The position numbers were made by a program, and so were the translations under genes. Under the pieces are notes generated by a model. That model was not told the DNA's origin and did no database searches. It worked only from the letters and a program-made list of their open reading frames with translations. This document shows, in pieces, positions 1 through 4,981 of a DNA stretch of 6,278 nucleotides. The stretch is from Kitasatospora sp040298565 (lineage in GTDB: Bacteria; Actinomycetota; Actinomycetes; Streptomycetales; Streptomycetaceae): contig NZ_JBEPAK010000333.1 in the NCBI RefSeq assembly GCF_040298565.1, forward strand, positions 1-6,278, in the 5' to 3' direction. The stretch's first letter is position 1. Every line of letters starts with the position of its first letter.

Positions 1-36
1 CTTCAGCGCCTCAGCGCCTCAGTGCTTCAGGCTCAG
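1..36. repeat. Short degenerate tandem repeat (about 8-nt unit) beside the Fe-S carrier gene stop
   Basis: Units related to CTCAGCGC occur head to tail at the left edge: TTCAGCGC, CTCAGCGC, CTCAGTGC, then shorter TTCAGG and CTCAGC. The array runs into the stop codon of the Fe-S carrier gene, whose complement TCA is part of the last unit. It may be simple slippage-derived sequence just downstream of the gene. It is cut by the window edge, so its full size is unknown. No hairpin is evident and no function is assigned. Confidence 0.4.
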
Positions 37-386
37 CTGAAGGAGTCGCCGCAGGCGCAGGAGCCGGTGGCGTTCGGGTTGTCGATCGTGAAGCCCTGCT
101 TCTCGATGGTGTCCACGAAGTCGACGGTGGCGCCGCCCAGGTACGGGGCGCTCATCCGGTCGGTGACGACCTTGACGCCGTTGAAGTCCTTCAGCACGTC
201 GCCGTCGAGCGAGCGCTCGTCGAAGAACAGCTGGTAACGCAGGCCGGAGCAGCCACCGGGCTGGACGGCGACGCGCAGCGCGAGGTCGTCGCGGCCTTCC
301 TGCTCCAGCAGGGCCTTGACCTTGGCCGCGGCGGCATCGGTGAGGAGGATGCCACTCTCGACGGTGGTCTCGTCCTGGACGGTCAT
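33..386 (-). CDS. erpA: A-type iron-sulfur cluster carrier/insertion protein (ErpA/HesB/IscA family)
   Basis: The 117-residue protein is a full-length A-type carrier, which binds an Fe-S cluster and passes it to apo-enzymes in the cytoplasm. The three conserved cysteines are visible: C46 in GGCSG, and C110 and C112 in the C-terminal CACGDSF motif, where the middle residue is Ala rather than the commoner Gly. Other family marks are an N-terminal ILLTDAAAAKVKALL helix, GLRYQLFFDE (48-57), and the VDFVDTIEKQGFTIDNPNA stretch (88-106). The ATG at 386 is preceded by GGGAG (complement of 394-398) with 7-nt spacing, which supports this start. The gene is divergent from the GNAT gene. In actinobacteria this carrier is thought to serve [4Fe-4S] enzymes; NadA, at the other end of the window, is one plausible client by inference. 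The family is near certain; the exact paralogue name is less so. Confidence 0.93.
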   Translation of the reverse strand: MTVQDETTVESGILLTDAAAAKVKALLEQEGRDDLALRVAVQPGGCSGLRYQLFFDERSLDGDVLKDFNGVKVVTDRMSAPYLGGATVDFVDTIEKQGFTIDNPNATGSCACGDSFS

Positions 387-393
387 CTGCTTT

Positions 394-398
394 CTCCC
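394..398 (-). promoter_or_regulatory. Ribosome binding site of the Fe-S carrier gene
   Basis: The minus strand reads GGGAGAAAGCAG directly before the ATG at 386. The GGGAG core with a 7-nt spacer is a good Shine-Dalgarno match and fixes the 117-residue start. Confidence 0.7.
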
Positions 399-435
399 GG
401 TCTTGACGACGGTATGCCGCCAGTGCCAACCAACG

Positions 436-462
436 GCCGTCCGGTTTCATTTCCCGGACGGC
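436..462. promoter_or_regulatory. 9-bp perfect inverted repeat upstream of the Fe-S carrier gene, possible operator
   Basis: GCCGTCCGG and CCGGACGGC form perfect 9-bp arms around a 9-nt AT-rich spacer, TTTCATTTC. The element starts 50 nt upstream of the carrier ATG. A weak -10-like TACCGT (complement of 409-414) lies between it and the gene, which would place the repeat at or just upstream of the -35 region. A dyad there suits a regulator binding site, but a leader stem-loop is also possible. The regulator is not identifiable from sequence. Confidence 0.4.
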
Positions 463-505
463 GATGGATTTCTGCGGCCTGTTCGGCGGCCGGTTTTCCG
501 TGGGC

Positions 506-520
506 CGGGTGTGCCACCCG
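506..520. repeat. Small perfect hairpin in the erpA-GNAT intergenic region
   Basis: CGGGTG and CACCCG pair perfectly around TGC. The hairpin lies 7 nt before a -10-like TACGCT (528-533) on the plus strand, in the region where a GNAT promoter could be. No convincing -35 hexamer is found at 16-18 nt spacing, so I do not call a promoter. In this GC content such a short hairpin can arise by chance. The rest of 387-632 shows the 436-462 repeat and nothing else that I can support. Confidence 0.25.
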
Positions 521-632
521 CGTCCCCTACGCTCCCCATGCTCGCACAACCGGCGCGTACCGGTCACGGCCCTCCTCGTGGATCCGGGTGAACCGGCCCC
601 GTGGCCGGCCGTTCGGCGCCAGGATGGGCGGC

Positions 633-1505
633 ATGATCCTTCGCCAGGTCAGGGACACCGCAGAGGACGCGGAGGCCGTCCGGGAACTGTCCTCCGCCGC
701 TCGCGCCGAGTCGGACGGCGGGCCGGCGGCAGCTGCGGCGCCGCCCTGGCCGGCACCTCTGGAGCTGGCCCGGACCCGGCACCTGGCCCGCACCGATCCG
801 GGCGGGTGCTGGCTGGCCTGGACGGGCGGGGAGACGGTCGGGGTGGTGCTGTCGCTGCGCCGGGAGGGGCTGTGGATGCCCTCGCTGTTCGCGGTCCGCC
901 CGTCCGCCCGGGGCAAGGGGGTCGGACGGCTGCTGCTGGAACGGGCCGCGGCCCACGCGAGGGGCTGCCTGCGGGGCATGGTCTGCTCCTCCTCCGCCCC
1001 GGCGGCGGCCCGGCGCTACCGACTGGCCGGGTTCACCCTGCACCCGGCGATGCGGCTGAGCGGGCGGGTGGACCGGGCGGGGCTGACCGATCCGGGGGAC
1101 ATCCCGGTGCACCCCGGCAACGCGACCCACCTGCACCTGCTGGACTCGGTGGACCGGCGGCTGCGCGGGTCCGCACACGGGCCCGACCACGAGCTGATGC
1201 TGGGGCACTTCGAGGAACTGCTGGTCGCCGACGCGCTGGCCGGCAGCGGCTACTGCTACCGGGACGGCGGCTCGGTGCGGCTGCTCGCGGCCACCAGCAA
1301 GCGGATCGCCGCCCGGCTGCTGCGGGAGGCGCTGGCCCGGGTGCCGGAGGGCGTCGAGGCGCGGGTGGAGCACCTCACGGCCGAGCAGGAGTGGGCGCTG
1401 GATGTGGGGCTGGAGGTCGGGCTGACCCCGGAGACCGGGGGCTTCGTCGGGGTGCGGGGGATGCGGCCGCCGAGCCCGTACCTGCCGAGCGGGGCGTTCC
1501 TGTAG
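633..1505 (+). CDS. GNAT-family N-acetyltransferase, probable tandem GNAT architecture
   Basis: This predicted 290-residue protein should transfer an acetyl group from acetyl-CoA to an unknown amine. The N-terminal half carries a standard GNAT core: strand WLAWTGGETVGVVLSL (60-75), motif A with LFAVRPSARGKGVGRLLLERA (85-105), in which R93-G94-K95-G96-V97-G98 is the pyrophosphate loop, and the motif B-like ARRYRLAGFTLHP (126-138). The second half (about 151-290) has no intact acetyl-CoA loop, but has a GNAT-like alternation of strands and helices, including GYCYRDGGSVRLLAAT (206-221), and ends in SPYLPSGAFL. This suits a tandem protein with a degenerate second domain, roughly twice the length of a single GNAT domain. 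The ATG at 633 has AGGA at 621-624 with 8-nt spacing; an in-frame ATG at 624 (three residues longer) has no room for a ribosome site. The gene stands alone on its strand, convergent with the decarboxylase. The substrate is unknown. Confidence 0.85.
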   Translation: MILRQVRDTAEDAEAVRELSSAARAESDGGPAAAAAPPWPAPLELARTRHLARTDPGGCWLAWTGGETVGVVLSLRREGLWMPSLFAVRPSARGKGVGRLLLERAAAHARGCLRGMVCSSSAPAAARRYRLAGFTLHPAMRLSGRVDRAGLTDPGDIPVHPGNATHLHLLDSVDRRLRGSAHGPDHELMLGHFEELLVADALAGSGYCYRDGGSVRLLAATSKRIAARLLREALARVPEGVEARVEHLTAEQEWALDVGLEVGLTPETGGFVGVRGMRPPSPYLPSGAFL

Positions 1506-1526
1506 CGACGGGCGCGGCCGGGAACG

Positions 1527-1563
1527 CGTACGGCCCCGGCGCGCGGGGCGCCGGAGCCGTACG
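1527..1563. terminator. Strong hairpin between convergent genes, probable bidirectional terminator
   Basis: The arms are CGTACGGC-C-CCGGCGC (1527-1542) and GCGCCGG-A-GCCGTACG (1548-1563). They form 15 base pairs with one C/A mismatch around a 5-nt GCGGG loop. The hairpin lies 21 nt after the GNAT stop and 15 nt after the decarboxylase stop on the opposite strand. Neither side has a U-tract, which is common for streptomycete terminators. Its place in a 73-nt convergent gap supports termination from both directions. Confidence 0.75.
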
Positions 1564-1578
1564 GGAACCTGGCGTCGG

Positions 1579-2946
1579 TCAGACCATGGTGTCCAGGATC
1601 TCCCGGACCATCTCCATGGTCGTGCCCGGGTGCAGGAAGGCGAAGCGGGCGACCGTCTCGCCGTCCCAGCCGGTCGGGGTGACGAAGCCGATCTGGTCCG
1701 CGAGCAGCTGCTGCGACCAGCGGTAGTAGTCGTCGTTGGTCCAGCCCTTGCGCTTGAAGCAGACGGCCGAGAGCTGCGGGTCGAACAGCAGCTCCAGGTG
1801 CTCGGTCTCGCGGATCAGCTGGGCGGTGTCCCGGGCCAGCTGGAGGCCGGTCTCGATGGCGTCGGTGTAGGCCTGGACGCCGTGGACGGCCAGCGAGAAC
1901 CACAGCGGCAGGCCGCGGGCGCGCCGGGTGAGGTGGTAGGCGTAGTCGGTGGGGTTCCACTCGTCGCCCTCGGTGTGCAGGACGTCCAGGTAGGAGGCGT
2001 CCTGGGTGTGCACGGCGCGGGCCAGCTGCGGGTTGCGGTAGATCAGCGCGGCGCAGTCGAAGGGGGCGAACAGCCACTTGTGCGGGTCGACCACGAAGGA
2101 GTCGGCGTGCTCGATGCCGTCGTAGCGCTCGCGCACCGAGGGGGCGAACAGGCCGGCGCCGCCGTAGGCGCCGTCCACGTGGAACCACAGGTCCCGCTCG
2201 CGGGCGACTTCGGCCAGGCCCTTGAGGTCGTCGACGATGCCCTCGTTGGTGGTGCCGGCGGTGCCGACGACCGCGATGACCGTCTCGGGGTGGGGGTCGG
2301 CCGCCAGGGCCGCGCGCAGCGCCTCGCCGGTGAACCGCCGGTTCACGGTCGGGACCTTGAAGGCCTCGACGCCGATGATGTTGAAGGTGTTCTTGACCGA
2401 GGAGTGCACCTGGTCCGCGACCGCGATCCGCAGCCGCGCCTCCGGACCGACGCCGAGGCGGCGGCGGGCGGTGTCGCGGGCGACGACCAGAGCGGAGAGG
2501 TTGCCCGCCGAGCCGCCGGAGACGAAGCAGCCGCCGGCCGTCTCGGGCAGGCCGGCGCGGTCGGCGATCAGGCGGAGCACCTGGTTCTCGGCGGCGATCG
2601 CGCCGGCCGCCTCCAGCCAGGAGATGCCCTGGAGCGAGGCGCAGGAGACGACCATGTCGAACAGCAGCGCGGCCTTGGTCGGGGCGCACGGGATGAAGGA
2701 CAGGTAGCGGGGGCTGTCGGCGGAGATGACCGCCCGGGAGAGCTCGTGGTCGTACAGCTTGAGCACGTCGGCCGGGTCGTTGCCGTCCTGGTTGAGCAGA
2801 CCGGACAGCTGGGCGCGCAGGTGCTCGCCGTCACCGGGGTGGTCGAGCGGGACGGGGTCGTACTGCAGCCGCTCCCGCATGTAGTCGAAAACCAGGTCGA
2901 CCAGTTCGTTGTCGGGCCGGTGCATGCGGTCGGGTACTGCGGACAC
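1579..2946 (-). CDS. Group II pyridoxal-phosphate-dependent amino acid decarboxylase (DDC/TyDC-like fold type I)
   Basis: The 455-residue cytoplasmic enzyme is predicted to remove CO2 from an L-amino acid to give an amine, using PLP. The fold type I landmarks are in order: FVSGGSAGNL (141-150) for phosphate binding, H181 in VHSSVKN as the residue stacking on the PLP ring, TAGTTNEGIVDD (229-240), D258 in WFHVDGAYGG contacting the pyridine nitrogen, and K290 in DSFVVDPHKWLF as the Schiff-base lysine. The following FDCAAL resembles animal aromatic amino acid decarboxylase. Y335 in PTDYAYHL appears to match the catalytic-loop tyrosine kept in true decarboxylases and lost in aldehyde synthases. 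The GTG start at 2946 has an AGAGGGA ribosome site; an ATG seven codons later is the alternative. An Lrp/AsnC gene lies 185 nt upstream on the same strand, suggesting amino-acid-responsive control. The family is clear; the substrate (aromatic, branched-chain such as valine, or other) cannot be read from the sequence. Confidence 0.9.
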   Translation of the reverse strand: MSAVPDRMHRPDNELVDLVFDYMRERLQYDPVPLDHPGDGEHLRAQLSGLLNQDGNDPADVLKLYDHELSRAVISADSPRYLSFIPCAPTKAALLFDMVVSCASLQGISWLEAAGAIAAENQVLRLIADRAGLPETAGGCFVSGGSAGNLSALVVARDTARRRLGVGPEARLRIAVADQVHSSVKNTFNIIGVEAFKVPTVNRRFTGEALRAALAADPHPETVIAVVGTAGTTNEGIVDDLKGLAEVARERDLWFHVDGAYGGAGLFAPSVRERYDGIEHADSFVVDPHKWLFAPFDCAALIYRNPQLARAVHTQDASYLDVLHTEGDEWNPTDYAYHLTRRARGLPLWFSLAVHGVQAYTDAIETGLQLARDTAQLIRETEHLELLFDPQLSAVCFKRKGWTNDDYYRWSQQLLADQIGFVTPTGWDGETVARFAFLHPGTTMEMVREILDTMV

Positions 2947-2951
2947 GGCTG

Positions 2952-2959
2952 TCCCTCTC
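2952..2959 (-). promoter_or_regulatory. Ribosome binding site that decides the decarboxylase GTG start
   Basis: The minus strand reads GAGAGGGACAGCC before GTG at 2946. The GAGGG core ends about 6 nt from the GTG, an ideal distance. The alternative ATG at 2925 has no comparable purine-rich site before it, so GTG is preferred. Confidence 0.65.
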
Positions 2960-3034
2960 GGCTGTGGAGTGTCGGGGGGATCCGGTCTGCGGGACGCCTC
3001 ACCGCGTCGACCGGACGTGATCAGCGTAGGCAGC

Positions 3035-3051
3035 CGCGGCGCTTCGCCGCG
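3035..3051 (-). repeat. Perfect 7-bp hairpin in the leader between the Lrp-type gene and the decarboxylase
   Basis: CGCGGCG and CGCCGCG pair around a 3-nt loop. The hairpin lies 88 nt upstream of the decarboxylase GTG. On the minus strand a -10-like TACGCT follows it a few bases later, without a good -35. It could belong to a leader or overlap the promoter; either role is inference, and a short GC hairpin may be chance. Confidence 0.3.
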
Positions 3052-3100
3052 CGTCGGAACGCGGCTGGTCAGGCAGGTTTCGAGCGTCTTCGGGCGGGTT

Positions 3101-3119
3101 CGCGCAGGATTCCTGCGCG
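3101..3119 (-). terminator. 8-bp hairpin just after the Lrp-type gene stop, candidate terminator or attenuator
   Basis: CGCGCAGG and CCTGCGCG form a perfect 8-bp stem with an ATT loop, starting 13 nt beyond the regulator stop codon on the minus strand. No U-tract follows. It could end the regulator transcript, which would leave the decarboxylase with its own promoter in 2947-3100, or it could give partial readthrough. Confidence 0.5.
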
Positions 3120-3131
3120 TGGGCCGGAGGG

Positions 3132-3596
3132 TCAGCCGATCAGCTGGGAGAGGACCACGGAGGAGCGGCTGCGCTGGACGCCGGGCTCGCGCCGGATGCG
3201 CTCGATGACGGCCTCCAGATGGCGGGTGTCCGCCGCCCGGAGGTGGACCAGCGCGTCCGGGTCGCCGGTGACCGTCCAGGCGGCGACGACCTCGGGGAAC
3301 TGCCGCAGGCTGGCGAGGATCTCCTCGGGGGCGGTGCGCTCGCGGCAGTAGACCTCGACGAAGGCCTCGGTCTGCCAGCCGAGCACGGCCGGATCGAGCA
3401 CCACCGTGAAGCCGCGCACCACGCCGCGCGCCCGGAGCCGGTCGATGCGGCGGCGCACGGCGGTGGCGGAGAGGTTCACCTGGAGGCCGATCTCGGCGTA
3501 GGAGGCCCGGCCGTCGCTGCCGAGCCGGGCGAGGAGCTGCCGGTCCGTCTCGTCCAGGTCCGCCCCGATCACCTCGTGCGCTCGGCTGCTCGTCAT
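3132..3596 (-). CDS. Lrp/AsnC-family transcriptional regulator
   Basis: The 154-residue protein has the standard family length and layout. The N-terminal helix-turn-helix covers about residues 12-62: LDETDRQLLARLGSDGRASYAEIGLQVNLS leads into the recognition helix ATAVRRRIDRLRARGVV. The linker GFTVVLDPAVLGW is followed by the RAM ligand-binding/oligomerisation domain (about 75-150), with AAWTVTGDPDALVHLRAADTRHLEAVIERI. The GDPD at 111-114 corresponds to the glycine-rich effector-site turn of the family. The ATG at 3596 has GGAG with about 10-nt spacing. Family members form dimers and octamers, often respond to amino acids, and often control an adjacent amino acid enzyme gene. The decarboxylase directly downstream on the same strand is therefore the likely target, with autoregulation via the upstream repeats at 3730-3766. 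The effector is unknown. Confidence 0.92.
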   Translation of the reverse strand: MTSSRAHEVIGADLDETDRQLLARLGSDGRASYAEIGLQVNLSATAVRRRIDRLRARGVVRGFTVVLDPAVLGWQTEAFVEVYCRERTAPEEILASLRQFPEVVAAWTVTGDPDALVHLRAADTRHLEAVIERIRREPGVQRSRSSVVLSQLIG

Positions 3597-3729
3597 CGGT
3601 GCGGGGCTCCACGGGTCGTGCGGGGTGTTCGAGGGTGCGTTCCGGCGGCGGTCGGTGTGCGGGAGGCGGTCGCTGGGCTGCCGCCGGCACCGCCGGTACC
3701 GATGCCGAAACGGTTCGCCACCCATTCTG

Positions 3730-3766
3730 GCGGATGACCTGAACGAGTTCACCGCCTGCGGATGAC
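3730..3766. promoter_or_regulatory. Candidate operator upstream of the Lrp/AsnC gene: palindrome between two direct repeats
   Basis: The 9-mer GCGGATGAC occurs at 3730-3738 and again at 3758-3766, 28 bp apart start to start. Between them lies TGAACGAGTTCA (3740-3751), an inverted repeat with 5-bp arms and a 2-nt centre. A -10-like CAGAAT (complement of 3724-3729) sits next to the first repeat on the regulator strand. The block is about 130-170 nt upstream of the regulator ATG. Multiple in-register sites suit an oligomeric Lrp/AsnC protein, so autoregulation is a reasonable inference; the match to any known motif is untested. The rest of 3597-3838 shows no gene and no strong terminator for the oxidoreductase. 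Confidence 0.4.
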
Positions 3767-3838
3767 GCGGAGGAGACCCGGGCCTGTCCGGCGGACTCCG
3801 TCGGGCCGGGCCACAGCCGCGGTCCGACCGACCGGTCC

Positions 3839-4774
3839 TCAGTCCACGAGCAGGACGATCTTCCCCCTGGTGCGGCCCTCGGCGCTGAGCGCCTGGGCGG
3901 AGGCGGCCTGGGCCAGCGGGAAGGTGGAGGCGACGGTGACGGTCAGCCGGCCGTCGTCGGCGAGCGCGGCCAGTTCGGCCAGGTCCGCGGCGTCGGGACG
4001 GACCCACACGTAGTGGCCGCCGAGGGCCTTCACCCCGAAGTCCACGATGGAGGCGATCCGGCCCCGGTCGGCCACCAGCCCGGCCGAGACCTGTACGGCT
4101 CCCCGGCCGACCAGGTCGAGGGCCGCGTCCACGCCGTCCGGGGCGAGCGCCCGCACCCGCTCGGCCAGCCCCTCCCCGTGGGCGACCGGTTCGGCGCCCA
4201 GTCCGCGCAGGAAGTCGTGGTTGCGCTCACCGGCCGTGCCGATCACCCGGGCGCCGCGGGCGCGGGCGATCTGGACGGCCAGGTGGCCGACCCCGCCGGC
4301 GGCCGCGTGCACCAGCAGGGTGTCGCCCGCCGAGAGCCGCAACGTCCGCAGGCTCTGCAGGGCGCTGAGCCCGGCCAGCGGCAGCCCGCCGCACTGCGCC
4401 CAGTCGAGCGCGGCGGGCCTGCGGGCGAGGGTGCGGACCGGCGCCGCGACCAGTTCGGCGTAGGTGCCGTGCTCGACGGCGTCCTTGCGGACGTAGCCGT
4501 ACACCTCGTCGCCGGGGGCGAACTCGGTCACCCCGCCGCCGACCGCCCGGACCACGCCGGCCACGTCCCAGCCCGGCACCAGCGGGAAGTGGACGTCCAG
4601 CATGCCGTCCAGGGCGCCGTCCCGGATCTTCCAGTCCACCGGGTTCACCCCGGCGGCTCGCACCTGCACCAGGACGGAGTCGGGCCCGACCTTGGGGTCG
4701 GGCAGGTCGGTGTACTCGACCACCTCGGGGCCGCCGTAGCGGTTGATCGCGATTGCCTTCATGGGGTCAGCCAT
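3839..4774 (-). CDS. NADP-dependent oxidoreductase, zinc-independent quinone oxidoreductase type (MDR superfamily)
   Basis: The 311-residue protein belongs to the medium-chain dehydrogenase/reductase superfamily, quinone-oxidoreductase branch, which uses NADPH to reduce quinones, enones or similar carbonyl compounds. The N-terminal GroES-like part (about 5-125) holds RAAGVNPVDWKIRDG (39-53), PGWDVAGVV (67-75) and PGDEVYGYV (87-95). The Rossmann motif is HAAAGGVGHLAVQIA (156-170), followed by GTAGERNHDFLRGLGAE (179-195). The C-terminus is EGRTRGKIVLLVD, normal for the group. It has only one cysteine (C128) and lacks the catalytic and structural zinc ligands of alcohol dehydrogenases. Start choice is uncertain: ATG at 4774 gives MADPMKAIAI, while ATG at 4762 gives the family-typical MKAIAI start; neither has a strong ribosome site. 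The gene is divergent from nadA across 207 nt. The physiological substrate is unknown. Confidence 0.9.
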   Translation of the reverse strand: MADPMKAIAINRYGGPEVVEYTDLPDPKVGPDSVLVQVRAAGVNPVDWKIRDGALDGMLDVHFPLVPGWDVAGVVRAVGGGVTEFAPGDEVYGYVRKDAVEHGTYAELVAAPVRTLARRPAALDWAQCGGLPLAGLSALQSLRTLRLSAGDTLLVHAAAGGVGHLAVQIARARGARVIGTAGERNHDFLRGLGAEPVAHGEGLAERVRALAPDGVDAALDLVGRGAVQVSAGLVADRGRIASIVDFGVKALGGHYVWVRPDAADLAELAALADDGRLTVTVASTFPLAQAASAQALSAEGRTRGKIVLLVD

Positions 4775-4895
4775 ACCCGACCGCCCCGGAATACCGGCCC
4801 GGCCACGCCGGAACGGCCCTGAACCGGTGACCGGCACCGCGGCAGTCCACTTCGGCGAGCGGTTCTCGTCACATCGACAGGATGGCCATCGTCAC

Positions 4896-4930
4896 TCTGA
4901 CGCTAAGCGGTTAGAATAGATAGCGTCAGA
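4896..4930. promoter_or_regulatory. 10-bp-arm inverted repeat over the predicted nadA promoter, candidate NAD-biosynthesis operator
   Basis: TCTGACGCTA (4896-4905) and TAGCGTCAGA (4921-4930) are perfect complementary arms around a 15-nt AT-rich spacer. Promoter-like hexamers lie inside: CTGACG (4897-4902), then 18 nt, then TAGCGT (4921-4926), reading toward nadA. Because of the symmetry the same pair reads toward the oxidoreductase on the other strand. A second -10 option is TAGAAT (4912-4917), with a weak -35. The region is the most AT-rich part of the intergenic gap. Bound protein would block RNA polymerase. NAD-pathway genes in actinobacteria are known to be controlled by NrtR, so NrtR or an analogous repressor is a reasonable guess, but I cannot confirm the motif. 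Confidence 0.6.
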
Positions 4931-4965
4931 TAGACGAAAAGGCTTCACCGCTCGATCGGCCGCAC

Positions 4966-4972
4966 AGAAGGG
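4966..4972 (+). promoter_or_regulatory. Ribosome binding site of nadA
   Basis: AGAAGGG lies 9 nt before the GTG at 4982. It fixes the GTG start and the 394-residue product. Confidence 0.65.
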
Positions 4973-4981
4973 CACCCGCCC

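Noticed and set aside
464..1726. 420-codon plus-strand frame overlapping the GNAT gene
   Set aside because: Its translation is a Gly/Ala/Arg/Pro-rich shadow, while the other frame gives a clear GNAT domain. It also crosses the convergent terminator into the decarboxylase gene.
1256..2689. 477-codon minus-strand frame overlapping the decarboxylase and the GNAT end
   Set aside because: It is an Arg/Pro/Gly-rich out-of-frame shadow of the decarboxylase with no domain.
1630..3351. Long plus-strand open frame (573 codons) across the decarboxylase and part of the Lrp gene
   Set aside because: It is antisense to two clear genes, and its translation is low-complexity G/V/A/R-rich with no domain. 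It is a GC-bias artefact.
2947..3690. N-terminal extension of the decarboxylase reading frame back to 3690
   Set aside because: The extra 248 codons overlap the Lrp gene out of frame and are low-complexity. A GTG with a good ribosome site at 2946 gives a family-length protein.
3597..4007. N-terminal extension of the Lrp/AsnC frame into the oxidoreductase gene
   Set aside because: The extension is Arg/Pro-rich and lacks similarity to the family. The ATG at 3596 gives the standard 154-residue length.
4013..4822. 269-codon plus-strand frame opposite the oxidoreductase
   Set aside because: It is antisense to a clear oxidoreductase gene and has G/A/V/R/H-rich shadow composition.
4931..4981. NAD-sensing riboswitch in the nadA leader
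   Set aside because: The predicted leader is only about 50 nt, with no evident conserved multi-stem architecture. The palindrome over the promoter is a simpler explanation for regulation.
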